Shown here one piece after another: positions 43,221-54,121 of a DNA stretch of 64,000 bases. The stretch's first letter is position 1. Each line of letters starts with the position of its first letter. Position numbers and translations under genes: made by a program. Origin of the DNA: Ascarosepion bandense (Eukaryota; Mollusca; Cephalopoda; Sepiida; Sepiidae); NCBI GenBank assembly GCA_037127315.1, contig JBBBDQ010001293.1, positions 1,072,501-1,136,500 of the forward strand. Direction: 5' to 3'. The notes beneath the pieces are model-generated. The model saw only the letters and a list, made by a program, of their open reading frames with translations, was not told where the DNA came from and did no database searches.

Positions 43221-44530
43221 AATTAAGGTGTTAATCCGTGACAAATTACTTTTTTTCGGTTATAAAAATGTTTTCTAGTGCTAAATTTTCCCGGGGTTGT
43301 GTTGTCTCGGTGTTGAGTTGTCTCCAAGCTCAGTCGGTTTTGTTTTTAATTATTATTTTTAATTAAGGTGTTAATCCATAATAAATTACTTTATTCGGTT
43401 ATAAAAATATTTTCTGGTGCTAAATTTTTCCAGGGTTAAGTTGTCTCTGTGTTGAATTGTCCCCGAGCTCAGTCGGTTTTGTTTTTAATTATTATTTTTA
43501 ATTAAGGTGTTAATCCATAATAAATTACTTTTATTCGGTTATAAAAATATCTTCTGGTGCTAAATTTTTCCAGGGTTAAGTTGTCTCTGTGTTGAGTTGT
43601 CCCCGAGCCCAGTCGGTTTTGTTTTTAATTATTTTTTTTAATTAAGGTGTTAATCCATAATAAATTACTTTTATTCGGTTATAAAAATATTTTCTGGTGC
43701 TAAATTTTCCCGGGGTTTAGTTGTCTCTGTGTTGAGTTGTCCCCGAGCCCAGTCGGTTTTGTTTTTAATTATTTTTTTTAATTAAGGTGTTAATCCATAA
43801 TAAATTACTTTTATTCGGTTATAAAAATATCTTCTGGTGCTAAATTTTTCCAGGGTTAAGTTGTCTCTGTGTTGAGTTGTCCCCGAGCTCAGTCGGTTTT
43901 GTTTTTAATTATTATTTTTAATTAAGGTGTTAATCCATAATAAATTACTTTTATTCGGTTATAAAAATATTTCCTGGTGCTAAATTTTTCCAGGGTTAAG
44001 TTGTCTCTGTGTTGAGTTGTCCCCGAGCCCAGTCGGTTTTGTTTTTAATTATTTTTTTTAATTAAGGTGTTTATCCATAATAAATTACTTTTATTCGGTT
44101 ATAAAAATATTTTCTGGTGCTAAATTTTTCCAGGGTTAAGTTGTCTCTGTGTTGAGTTGTCCCCGAGCCCAGTCGGTTTTGTTTTTAATTATTTTTTTTA
44201 ATTAAGGTGTTTATCCATAATAAATTACTTTTATTCGGTTATAAAAATATCATCTGGTGCTAAATTTTTCCAGGGTTAAGTTGTCTCTGTGTTGAGTTGT
44301 CCCCGAGCCCAGTCGGTTTTGTTTTTAATTATTTTTTTTAATTAAGGTGTTTATCCATAATAAATTACTTTTATTCGGTTATAAAAATATTTTCTGGTGC
44401 TAAATTTTCCCGGGGTTGAGTTGTCTCTGTGTTGAGTTGTCCCCGAGCTCAGTCGGTTTTGTTTTTAATTATTTTTTTTAATTAAGGTGTTAATCTTTGA
44501 TAAATTACTTTTATTCGGTTTTAAAAATGT
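43221..44530. repeat. 140-bp satellite array, 9.4 units
   Basis: AATTAAGGTGTTAATCCATA starts units at 43221, 43361, 43500, 43640, 43780, 43920, 44060, 44200, 44340 and 44480 (partial). All intervals are 140 bp except one of 139. Each unit continues TTACTTTTATTCGGTTATAA, TCTGGTGCTAAATTTTTCC, AGTTGTCTCTGTGTTGAGTT and GAGCTCAGTCGGTTTTG. Units differ by a few substitutions, with the two outer units most diverged, as expected for an array homogenised from inside. No coding frame. Confidence 0.97.
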
Positions 44531-45344
44531 TGTTTTTCTGAAGCTGGATTGTCCCAGTGTTGACTTGGTGGTTTAAGCCACCCGGCACCCAAAATATTTA
44601 GATGTATATAAGAAATTAAGAAAACCGTATCATCAAAAGACGCTACTGTTGTCGGTTTCTTCGGAAAATATTAAACAGCGTGTGGTGCTGTCCTTGTAGT
44701 GGCTCAATGAACTAATGACGGATGATTTAAAAAAAGTACCGGACCATGAGTGCTGCCGGATTTATGAGCTCGGACTATGCAATTTTCATTTTTCATTTTT
44801 TGACATTTCGTATCAGACGACTTCACTTCGAGCAATGTTGACTCACAGGTGGTGGGATAGTAAAGATCGGCCTAGTTGACATGACGCATGCGCAGATTTT
44901 ACTTTATCAAACATTTGAACCAGGTATACAAAGGTCGACATTAATTTGAAATGGAATCAGCTCTGGTAAATAAAGGTTTTAGGATCGTATATATCACCAT
45001 TTACGGTTTGAGAAGTAATACACGAGACGCGAGGAGTGAATTAAGTTGAGAAGGTAGAAAATAGATTTAGCTTGAACATTTCCGAAGCCGTCGCAAATGA
45101 AATTAATTTATCTTGTATCGTGAAACATAAGACAGAAAATTCACAGCTACAATTTGAGGCGATTCATTTCGTCAAATTAGTTTAAAGGATGGGCCACAAA
45201 GTGCAGTCGCTTTTTGTCGGTAAATGAGATTAAGAACATACAGTTGTTTACTTCATGTTTTTGAGATAAAATCAGCAGAGACTCGTAAATGAGATAGTAA
45301 AAGCAAGCGAAAAAAAAATGACTAAATCTAAAATGTAAGAGAGG
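44531..45344. other. Unassigned interval
   Basis: No feature recognised; short incidental frames only. Confidence 0.45.
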
Positions 45345-45585
45345 ATAATGTATGGTCGTCTGCAAGAGAACAGCCCGAGTTGCGAAACTTCAAAATCAAA
45401 CAAGTGCAGAAGTTTCAATGTCTGGTAAGAGTTTTAACAGAGGACGAAAATATGCGACACGGAAATCCAAAGATGCATTCCAATGCCGAAAGATGAAAAA
45501 AAAAAGATGTCTTCCAAAAGCTAAACAATGTGCAATGGAAAGAAAAAATATTGTTAGCAACAAACAAAAAAGTGTTAAACTGTTA
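45345..45585 (+). mobile_element. RTE-like LINE internal fragment
   Basis: Across three frames it preserves ECMVV-like MVVCKRTARVAKLQ, KIKQVQKFQCLVRVLTEDE-like, a RHGNPKMHSNA-like DTEIRRRI region, DVFQKLNNVQ, KILLATNKKVLNCY. It stops abruptly at 45585 where family D begins. Confidence 0.72.
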
Positions 45586-45895
45586 TCGCCCGGTTCACAC
45601 TCCACCCACGTCTATTAAACAGGTGAAGAGGCTCATCCCTTGTTTCCTGTTTAGGATGCGGTTTACGGTTTTCTCTTTTCCAATCTTTTCACATATTTTT
45701 CAATTGGAGTAGATAGACTAAACTATCGCCTGGTTCACACTCCACCCACGTCTATTGAACAGGTGAAGAGGCTCATCCCTTGTTCCCTGTTTAGGATGTG
45801 GTTTCCGGCTTTCTCTTTTCCAATCTTTTCACTCCTATGTAGCCACCTGCACATCAGTAGCTTTACCGGCTTGCTCGGGGTGATATGATTAAAAA
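45586..45895 (+). mobile_element. Family D, two tandem copies
   Basis: Copy 1 (45586-45697) starts TCGCCCGGTTCACACTCCAC and breaks off after CCAATCTTTTCACAT. TTGGAGTAGATAGACTAAAC follows, then copy 2 (45721-45895) runs through the GTAGCCACCTGCACATCAGT and GGGGTGATATGATT 3' end shared with LINE-J. Confidence 0.75.
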
Positions 45896-46067
45896 AAAAT
45901 ATATCAAGGTATATTTTCATTAGTTAAGAAAACCTTTACGGGTGGAAACTGGGTAGCGTTTATGATTAGTGTTTGTAAACCTCTCTATTATAATAAGAAC
46001 CGTTGTGTATATATATATATATATATATATACAAATAAATGCTCAAAGCTCTTTATTATAATAGAGA

Positions 46068-46123
<56 letters not shown>

Positions 46124-46159
46124 TTTTCTTTAATTCTAAGTGGAAGAGTAGGAAGGTAA
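45896..46159. repeat. (TA)n-rich interval
   Basis: (TA)n at 46008-46030 and 46070-46119, with a duplicated AATAAGAACCG/ATAATAGAGAGG-type surround. No gene. Confidence 0.85.
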
Positions 46160-47695
46160 ACCTGATCCTAATCAATATTAAAAAATTTTAACATTAGAAA
46201 GTGATGCAGGCAAAGAGCTCAATATATTAAGAATACAGAGCCAATATAAGAACAAGTTAACATATAATAAACCTACAATAGACTCCGAATCATCCAAAAA
46301 TAAAAATAAAGGAAACTGTAGAAAAAGAAAGATAATTTGGTTTACCCCCACCCTTATTGTAAACTAACTAACATCAATATTGGTAAATATTTTCTCAAGT
46401 TAATAGACAACCATTTTAATAACAGTAACCCTCCACGGAAGATTTTTAATAGGTACACCCTTAAAATTAGTTATTCTTGCATACCGAATATGGACAGCCT
46501 TATTAGTTCCCATAATAGGAGAATACTGGTGAACTTGCGTAATGCTGAATCTAGGTCTGGAATTCTAAACGAATGCAACTGGAATTCTGTGGACGCCTGC
46601 CCGGTGGAGGGAAAATGCAAATCCACCTAGGTGATTTATGAAGCCCGCATTTCTCCATCTAACAAAAAAAATGACTTCCGGACCTATATCGGTATGTCCG
46701 CTGGTCCTTTCAAACAAAGACTGTATAACCACAGGTACTCCTTCTCGAACCCCGGTCAGAGGTACCAGACAGCCCTTTCGCGGGCATTCTGGAAAATGAA
46801 AGAAGGGCTGGATCCTGAAATTAGCTGGAAACTGATAGGTTCAGCCCGTATTCCAAGGAAATTTCGTGATAGGTACTGTCTATGTTTACTGGAAAAATTT
46901 CAATATTAAAATACTCCCACCAACACCGGCTACTGAATCTTAGGAGGGAATTCATCAGTAAGTGCTGCCACAAGGTAAATTATTCGAATACTTAAATTTA
47001 GAATTTAAATCCCCGTTAACTAGATGTTAGAATATAAATTAAAAGGATTCAATTTAAGGTTTAATCTTAATTTTACCCTAACGTTAACCATAAAAGTATT
47101 TTAACCCCACTACCTTCCTATCCCAAGCTCCTTTAATTGCCTATCTTTAGAAAATATGGATTCTTTTACTAAACCCCTTTTTCCTTGGTTAACACATATA
47201 TGTATATATATATTTTTTTCTCTAATATTTTTTCTCTAATATTTTTTCTCTAATAATTTTTAAACTGATAACTTCCTGTAATTGGCATTTAACTCGCTTC
47301 TACCTAAAAGGTTTAATCAAATAAACTTAAAAAAAAAAAACATTTAAATCCTATATTGAAACCCATTCCTTCTCGCCTAAATAAACATCTTCAAACAGCC
47401 CAAAATCTTAACTTTAAAAAGTAATTTAACTCATTTAGTTGTCTATCATTATAAAATATGAACTCCTATTCCTCTCCTTCATAAATATACCATTTCAACA
47501 CCCTGTAACCCCGCGACTACCAGCTCTGTCCTTTTCAACTTTGTGACCGTTGTTAACCCAAAACCCCTCTACACTCTAACCCAGGGCCTTCGCCATTTGG
47601 AAAAACAATGTCGCTGACGTGATGTAGTTTCTCTATTAGAGATCCTATGTCGAAATGTACATCCGACACCTTTGAATTTTGAAAATTTTCTCTAA

Positions 47696-47700
<5 letters not shown>
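46160..47700 (+). mobile_element. Penelope-like element 3' portion with GIY-YIG endonuclease domain
   Basis: A PLE-type C-terminal region reads KDNLVYPHP-like (family usually has an IIWFNPP-like step), CKLTNINIGKYFLKLIDNHF, RYTLKISYSCIPNMDSLISS, a cysteine-rich CNWNSVDACPVEGKCKST. After a single TAG at 46628-46630 comes VIYEARISPSNKKND, TYIGMSAGPFKQRLYNHRYS (GIY-YIG core with conserved Tyr, Arg and Asn) and LDPEISWKLIGSARIPRKF, RYCLCLLEKFQY. Frame then shifts (INRRREFISKC-like text near 46940). The tail to about 47700 is AT-rich non-coding. The RT core is not present. GIY-YIG endonucleases nick DNA for PLE insertion; this copy is dead. Confidence 0.82.
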
Positions 47701-47744
<44 letters not shown>

Positions 47745-47815
47745 CAGTGGGCCCGTGGCGTCAAAAATGACAGCAACATATATAGTGATGTACCTACTCT
47801 CGAGTATTTTACATT
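47701..47815. repeat. (TA)n/(CA)n tract and short spacer
   Basis: (TA)n at 47698-47731 followed by (CA)n at 47732-47744. Confidence 0.9.
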
Positions 47816-48109
47816 CAGTCAGTTAAGTGTCATACTTGGGTGATCATGTCTCGAAAGAGACATGACTAACTGGGCAGAAGATTATCCCGCAGTAGGTTGG
47901 CATTGCTTTCTGCGGTAGACTGGTTGCCGACCAAGGCTATAGAACCCAATCTGTCCTGCTATTTAACCCATAACTGGAAGGAAGAGGAGGATTAATACCT
48001 TTCCCAAGGGTATTTGCGCGTAAGTGAATACAATGGATTCAATTGGAATTCGAACTCGGCTCTCCGGTTTCTCGTTCCTAGCTGATATCCACTGTATCAC
48101 AACGCACAT
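47816..48109 (-). mobile_element. SINE-A, full-length copy with intact hairpin
   Basis: Carries the perfect 9-bp hairpin TCATGTCTC-GAAA-GAGACATGA at 47844-47865, CTGGTTGCCGACCAAGG, TTAACCCATAACTGGAAGG, ATACCTTTCCCAAGGG, and the tRNA-like head with B box region GGAATTCGAACTCGGC and GATATCCACTGTATCACAAC. Confidence 0.9.
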
Positions 48110-48179
48110 CCTCTTACATTAAGACATTAAAAAAAAACAAAATAATACAAACTCCTGAACATAAAAGAAGGGATATATA

Positions 48180-48485
48180 TCTAAACTTATTTGTAAATGG
48201 AACTTTGTCTGTGTGTGTTTTTATCCGTTACCTATAGGCTCCGAAATGGCTGAACCGATTTTCTTGAAAATTTACACAGTTGTGCTATAAGCGTTTGCGA
48301 GTGTTCTTAGTTAGGTTTTGTGTCGAGGTACCCCCGATAAATATTAAAAATTGAAAATCGAAAAAATCGGTTTATAGAAGGAGTGGTCCGAATTTAATCA
48401 AATTTAATGCACTCATAGACAAAGACATAAGAAACGATATTCAGAAGTTTCAAGGTTGCAGTTCTTACAATAGTGCAGAAAATCG

Positions 48486-48533
<48 letters not shown>

Positions 48534-48912
48534 AGGCAAGATGTTTATGTGTGTGTCTGTTTATCTGCCTGTATTTTTTTCAGCTTTTTTATTTTAGTTT
48601 TTGCTTCGGGTTTGGCTCTAAGTAGGTATAACTGTAGTTCTTAGTCTCAACCATGATACCATTTAATCAGAGGACTTATTTAGCCTTCAAAATTCAGTTA
48701 ACCTCGAAAAAACCTTATTTGATATCGATACCAGGAAATCAAAATTTGAGTTACATCCATTCATTTTTCTTTAAGTGTACGGTTTCGCTTTAACTGGGAG
48801 CAACTATTGCCTTTTAGCCTTTCGTGCCAACGTCCAAAGAGTCTGATCTCCAGGACCATGGATTAGCTTTAAAGCTTTCATTACACCCGAGCAACGGCGG
48901 GCTATACTGCTA

Positions 48913-48913
<1 letters not shown>
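48180..48913 (+). mobile_element. Helitron-like non-autonomous element, complete
   Basis: Starts TCTAAACTTATTTGTAAATG after A. It follows the 29.76-kb copy closely (GGCTGAACCGATTTTCTTGA, TTTTGTGTCGAGGTACCCCC, GCTTCGGGTTTGGCTC, AAAGCTTTCATTACACCC) and ends with the hairpin CCCGAGCAACGGCGGG (48886-48901, one mismatch), CTATACTG and CTAG followed by T. The internal TA tract is expanded to about 45 bp at 48489-48532. 734 bp. Confidence 0.75.
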
Positions 48914-48960
<47 letters not shown>

Positions 48961-49110
48961 AGGATTAATTTTTTAATATTAAAATAAATTTTTATATATA
49001 TTAAAAAAGGATTAATTTTTTAATATTAAAATAAATTTTTAATATTAATTAGGATCGGGTTTTTGGGAATTTACCTTCCTGCTTTTTTCCCTTGGATTGA
49101 AGTATCTGAA
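48914..49110. repeat. (TA)n, 58-bp-type duplication and PLE-like scrap
   Basis: (TA)n at 48914-48954. ATTAAAAAAGGATTAATTTT and TTAATATTAAAATAAATTTT are repeated twice (48954-49000, 49001-49040). Then ATTAGGATCGGGTTTTTGGG and TTTACCTTCCTGC resemble, in reverse complement, the 46.15-kb start of the PLE copy. Confidence 0.6.
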
Positions 49111-49286
49111 TTAAAATATATATATATATATATATATCCCTCCTCTCATGCTTTGTTGGGGATAACCTGTGATTAATAATGTTCTATAATATTTAGCCTT
49201 TTCTTCTTCCTCTTTTTTTATTTGACAGTTATCTTCTTCTTACTTGAGAGAGAAGTAAAGAGAGAAGGAGTAGCGAGAAAGAGAAT

Positions 49287-49323
<37 letters not shown>

Positions 49324-49689
49324 GACAGAGAACAGAAAAGAGACATGGATTTTAAAGGAAATCAAATGTTTAATTTTAATCTTTTTTTTGTTCATATATT
49401 TCGTTTTCATACTTCCTTTTATTTATTTTTTTATCTGTGTTCTCCATGAGAGTACATTAAAAAAATTATTTTCATTCTGTTAGAAATGTTTATGAATGAA
49501 ATTTAGGAAGAATTTTCACATGTTTTTTTTAGAACATTATGGCTGATTGGTGAGTTAAACCATATAATGTTATATTTCTACCTACTTTGCTTTTACCAGA
49601 GTATTTTAAACTAATTTTGAATTTAATTTTTCTAATGCCTTCATGTATTTAATTTTAGAATTGTCAAAAAGTCCCTTAATGCTAGAGTC
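49111..49689. other. Unassigned interval with (GA)n/(GACA)n
   Basis: (GA)n and (GACA)n at 49285-49328. Nothing else recognised. Confidence 0.5.
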
Positions 49690-49989
49690 ATTCAATCAAT
49701 CAAGTGTCATAGAAGATACATGCTTGGGTGATCATGTCTCGAAAGAGACATGACTAACTGGGCAGTAGATTTTCCTTCAAAATTATGCTATTACATTCTA
49801 CCGTAGATTGTTTGACAACCAAGGCTTTAGGACTCAATCTGTCCAGAACCCATAGATGGAAGGAGAAGCGACGGATTCATGCTCTTCCCAAGAATATTTG
49901 CGTTTATGTGAATGCAACGAACTTAACTGGAATTTGAAATCTGCACTCCGATATATCATTACGAGTCGATATCCACTGCACCACAACGA
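49690..49989 (-). mobile_element. SINE-A, diverged copy
   Basis: CAATCAATCAAGTGTCATAG end, intact hairpin ATCATGTCTCGAAAGAGACA, a damaged middle, AACCCATAGATGGAAGG, CTCTTCCCAAGAATATTTGC, and a degenerate head (GGAATTTGAAATCTGC, ATATCCACTGCACCACAACG). The hairpin is perfect although much of the rest has diverged. Confidence 0.85.
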
Positions 49990-50137
49990 GCAAACAAAAA
50001 TCAGCATATAAATAAAACTGCATTGTTTTTTACAAGTTATTGATGGTGATGATTTAGTTCTTTGTTAAAGTACTTGTAATACGCTTTATCGATATAAATA
50101 TTTTACCGTCACTTTTGACTCCACGTACCTGATAATA

Positions 50138-50217
<80 letters not shown>

Positions 50218-50336
50218 GGAGTAATGGTTACTGATGGAAGTACATTCCACAGTTACTCATATACTTTTAAAATGTGCTCAATACAAAAGTAGAGCATAAA
50301 TATATGGTCATTGTTATCATTATTATTATCATTATG
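49990..50336. repeat. (CA)n/(TA)n compound microsatellite and flanks
   Basis: (CA)n at 50140-50181 followed by (TA)n at 50182-50213. The flanking sequence is unassigned. Confidence 0.9.
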
Positions 50337-50541
50337 ACATGCTACAACTTCATAGCTATAAAGTTTCGGTGTTAAAACACCATCATCAGGCAGTGAAATG
50401 TGGTTAATTTATTTTGTAATATATAGAGAAGATTTAATGTCTTTTTTAATTTCTAAATCTCCTTATCTATATATTACAAAATAAATTAACCACATTTACT
50501 TTAAAGCCAAAACATTATAGCTATCAAATTGCAGTATGCTA
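50337..50541. repeat. Inverted repeat with perfect 31-bp inner arms
   Basis: 50397-50427 (AATGTGGTTAATTTATTTTG...) and 50466-50496 are perfect reverse complements separated by 38 nt. Outer arms continue less perfectly: ATGCTACAACTTCATAGCTA at 50339 against TAGCTATCAAATTGCAGTATGC at 50518. The left outer arm contains GTTTCGGTGTTAAAACACCA TCATCAGGC, a PLE-end-like motif. Confidence 0.88.
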
Positions 50542-50568
50542 TAATAATAATAATAATAATAATTACCA

Positions 50569-50616
<48 letters not shown>

Positions 50617-50853
50617 AATGTGTGCGCATCGCGTACTACTTATTTTGACTCAACAAATAATACTATTTAAACATTTTTTTGTCAGGTTTAAATCTTCCAA
50701 AAATATAACTGTATAAATTTATACAGTGGAAATTTTAGAGCAACACTATTAGACTACGGATTTTCTTCTTCTTCTTCTTCTTCTTCTTCTTCTTCTTCTT
50801 CTTCTTCTTCTTCTTCTTCTTCTTCTTCACATTATTATTATTATTATTATTAT

Positions 50854-50888
<35 letters not shown>

Positions 50889-51605
50889 TTATATGAGGTA
50901 ATGTGTCCTAAAATTTAGCTTCGTTGGTATCCAGCTAGCCCAACGTATTTAAATAGAAACAGCCAATCATTTAGCCAGCAAACGATTTCACTATATCTTA
51001 CTGACCTATTTTATAAAGTAATGTTTAGCAAACAACGTCTCCTGACAACCCTTACTGTCAGGTAGAAAGTCGTATGTCCCCGATTTCAATTTCACTTGAA
51101 GTCCTCACCTTTCGTTTCAGATTTTCTCTCACTTTACGCATGGTAAACGATCTCTTAACTTTTTGTCAGCCATTAGAGTCTTTCGTTACGCCTTTTCAGA
51201 ATTCTCCCTACGCGTCTTCAACGTTTTTTCACTTTTCCTTTTTTCCCCACCTTTTGCTTTTATTCTATTGCTTCGCTTTTTGATTTCTTTTACTTATTTA
51301 CGCTTTTTGTTTTCCTTTTATTTTATAATTTCTTTTATTTTTACATTTTTTTTTCTCTTTCTGCTTCTAGCAACCTGTCGGCCATGAAAACGAATATAGG
51401 TCACTGTTCGTCCACACTTTTGAATCTTGTTTTCGTTGTGCGTCGTTGTGTGTGCCAGTATGTGTGCAGGTACATACACTGGTGTGTTTATTTTGTTTAT
51501 TCACATAGGCTTTTCACGTCAGCGTTTTTCTGTTTTTTCAAAGCATTATATATCCTGGCAAGTATTTCTCTATCATTCTATACTGCAAATACAAGTCCAC
51601 TCACA

Positions 51606-51655
<50 letters not shown>
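50542..51655. repeat. Microsatellite-rich interval
   Basis: (ATA)n at 50541-50562, (TA)n at 50573-50613, (TTC)n of about 22 units at 50763-50829, (ATT)n then (AGT)n at 50830-50886, and (TA)n at 51609-51655. T-rich frames at 51.07-51.4 kb and the 166-codon frame at 51384-51884 cross repeats and a SINE; no gene is supported. Confidence 0.85.
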
Positions 51656-51658
<3 letters not shown>

Positions 51659-51790
51659 AGTCATCCACATACAAGCCTGTTTAGCTGTATCACAGCTCAT
51701 CAGTGACACATCCACTTGCTTCTGGCTGGGATCGAAACTCGACCGATTTGGTGTAAGTCGGAGTCGCTACTCCCTAGGTCATAAGCGCAT
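51656..51790 (-). mobile_element. SINE-E with tRNA-like head
   Basis: On the minus strand: ATGACCTAGGGAGTAGCGAC (A-box region), GGTCGAGTTTCGATCCCAGC (B box GTTTCGATCCC), AGAAGCAAGTGGATGTGTCA, GATGAGCTGTGATACAGCTA AACAGGC and TTGTATGTGGATGACTAA leading into (TA)n. The last 40 nt recur on the plus strand at 61.06-61.10 kb, again followed by (TA)n. Confidence 0.7.
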
Positions 51791-51929
51791 GGAATCAGAG
51801 AAAGGAAATTTTAACGTGTCATATATAAGCAGTGTATACACACACGCCAGTCACCGAAAGACTCAATTCATTTCTGAAGAGTAATACGATATTAATAATA
51901 ATAATAATAATAACAATAATAATAATTGT

Positions 51930-53240
51930 AAATGAGAGAAAAAGAATTCCCCATAAAAAAATGAAAGAAATAGTGTGTAAAGGGTACTATAGAAGGCTAC
52001 AACTGATATTAAAAACTGAATTGAATTCTCAGAATAGAATTATGACCATTAATAACCTTATCCTCCCAGTGGTCAAATATAGCTTCGACATCTTGAACTA
52101 GACTCTAAACGATATCGGACGAATGTATTCTAAGACAAGAAAGCTCCTTTCTAAACATAAGATGCATCATCCAAAGGCTGATGTAGACCGCCTATACATA
52201 CCCCGTGCAGAAGAAGGAAGAGGTCATATTCAGCTAGAATTGTCATACAAGACAACAACTAACATACATAGAAACAACAAAAGACTGGATGATACAATTA
52301 GTTAAACAACATGAAAACAGAAAGAAAAAATATTCAATAAGGAAAGAAGGCAGTAAATACAAACAAGATTTACATTTAGCAGATTCTGTAGAAAAGCAAA
52401 ACAGAAGCAAAGAACCAACGATTGAGGCAAAAAATATGAAAAAGAAAGCTAAGGATAAAGCTCTTGAACAGATGAAACAAGGCTGGCAAGACAAACCTTT
52501 GCATGGCCAATATCCAGAACGTGCTAATGAACCCAATGTTGATAAAGTTAATACTCATTGATGGTTACGAACATCTGGATTAAAGTCTGAAACTGAAGGC
52601 TTTATCTTGCTGAGCAAGACCAAAGTCTTTTCACTAAGAACTTTCAGGCAAATATTATACATAATAATGTGGATCCAAAATGCAGCTTCTGTGATAAATA
52701 CCAAGAAACAATAAACCATCTAATCTCAGGATGTTCTGTACTTGCGCCAAATGAATATAAAAATCGTCACGACAGAGTATGGCAATATTTACACTGGACA
52801 ATGAGCAAACACTATGGAAAATATGTAAACAAACACTGGTATGAACATCACCCAGCATCAGTTACAGAAACAGAAGATGTCACCATTCTATAGGATTACA
52901 CCATTTATACAGACAGAAAAATTGAAATAGGTCGGACATTATTGTTAAAAACCAAAAAGAAAAAACTTGCTTATTAATTGATATGGTTTGTCCAGCAGAT
53001 TTTAACATAGCGACCAAGGAATTCGAAAAACTGTCAAAATATAAAGACCTGGAAATTGAAATAGAAAAAAATGTGGAAATTGAAAACGCGTATCGTACCA
53101 GTGATAGTGGATACACTTGGAATGATAAAAAATGGAACGAAAAACACATTGAAAGAATCCCTGGAAACCCCAGCTTAAGAGATATACAAAAAATCGTCTT
53201 AGCCCACACACTAAGGAGAGCTTTGTCTATGTAACGCTAG
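51930..53240 (+). mobile_element. R2-superclade non-LTR retrotransposon 3' end (zinc knuckle + restriction-like endonuclease)
   Basis: Broken frames in order: KEIVCKGYYRRLQLILKTEL, LPVVKYSFDILN (RT thumb side), MYSKTRKLLSKHKMHHPKAD, VDRLYIPRAEEGRGHIQLEL, LEQMKQGWQDKPLHGQYPE, then a stop inside H-WLRTSGLKSETEGF. Near 52677 is a knuckle CSFCDKYQETINHLISGC (C-x2-C-x8-H-x4-C). The endonuclease follows in damaged form: the RPD step reads GRT (about 52934) and LIDM near 52975 keeps the second acidic residue. Then KYKDLEIEIEK and PGNPSLRDIQKIVLAHTL end at 53234. This layout (RT, CCHC, RLE) marks site-specific R2/R4/NeSL-type elements; which clade is uncertain. The 5' end is truncated next to an (AAT)n tract. 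Confidence 0.82.
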
Positions 53241-53518
53241 GGATGTTAAGGAGATATGAAAAAACATGAAATGGAATCATAACAACACATCACTGCCTTA
53301 GGTTTTCCTGCAGACTTGGTAGGTAGTGCGACTATAGCAGAAATCGATTTGTAATGAAAAATGACATAATAATTATAAATTTTATTTCTCACTGATACTT
53401 TGTACTTTGTATTTAGTTATATGTTCTATATTTTAGGTACCGCCGATGAAACACAATACCTTAGGTTTAAAAGATTTTTTTTAAAAACGGAATGTTTCTC
53501 TTGAGAAACATTACGGAA
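53241..53518. other. Probable 3' flank or UTR of the R2-type element
   Basis: Non-coding. A perfect hairpin AATGTTTCTC-TT-GAGAAACATT lies at 53491-53512, followed by repeated ATTACGGAA motifs. Whether this belongs to the retrotransposon's 3' UTR is inference. Confidence 0.4.
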
Positions 53519-53691
53519 ATTACGGAAATTAACGAATTTTAACGAAACTTGGTTATAAATAACCGACAATTTGAAATTAATTGTTTGAACATTATTTTTT
53601 ATCGATACTCGTATTTAAGTAGATATTCTGTTTTTAATTAAACAGTATTGTATATTTATATCTACTGGCCTGATTATTTACGATAAATTTT
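53519..53691 (+). repeat. 173-bp direct repeat, copy 1
   Basis: Starts ATTACGGAAATTAACGAATT and ends GATTATTTACGATAAATTTT. It matches 56008-56180 with one difference noticed (AACCGACAA versus AACCAACAA). It lies 285 bp after the stop codon of the R2-type element. Confidence 0.95.
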
Positions 53692-54121
53692 AATTTTAAT
53701 CTCAAGCTAATAGGTTATATTTAATATTTACAATAAGCAAACTACTTTGCTCGATTTCAAAACGAATTGAGATTGATTGAAAAATCTTTTTATTTTGAGA
53801 TAGCTAAAAAATGTATATTTATATATATAATATATACAAATCTGTCTTTCCGATGTCTGCACTCGTTTTTGTTTTTTTTTTTGTCCGTATATAAAACAAA
53901 ATCAGTTTGCCCCTTTCGCGAGCCTCCTTTACCTCTCTCGTCAGCAAGTCATGAACTCATCAAGTTCATGTCGCCTTTTTATATCGACTCGTCAAATATC
54001 AGAGCATGTATATATGTCTGGTTTGTTTTCATTAAATCAGAGTAAGGTAGAACTATCAATCATTATTTTTCCATACTGTCAACACATGACTTTTCTCACG
54101 TCAGTGTAATTATGCGATATT
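53692..54121. other. Unassigned AT-rich interval
   Basis: No gene; a 92-codon frame at 53767-54045 has no recognised homology. Confidence 0.4.

Noticed and set aside
51384..51884. 166-codon frame, the longest in the last third
   Set aside because: It runs through a (TA)n tract and the reverse strand of SINE-E; it shows no domain and its composition is repeat-driven.
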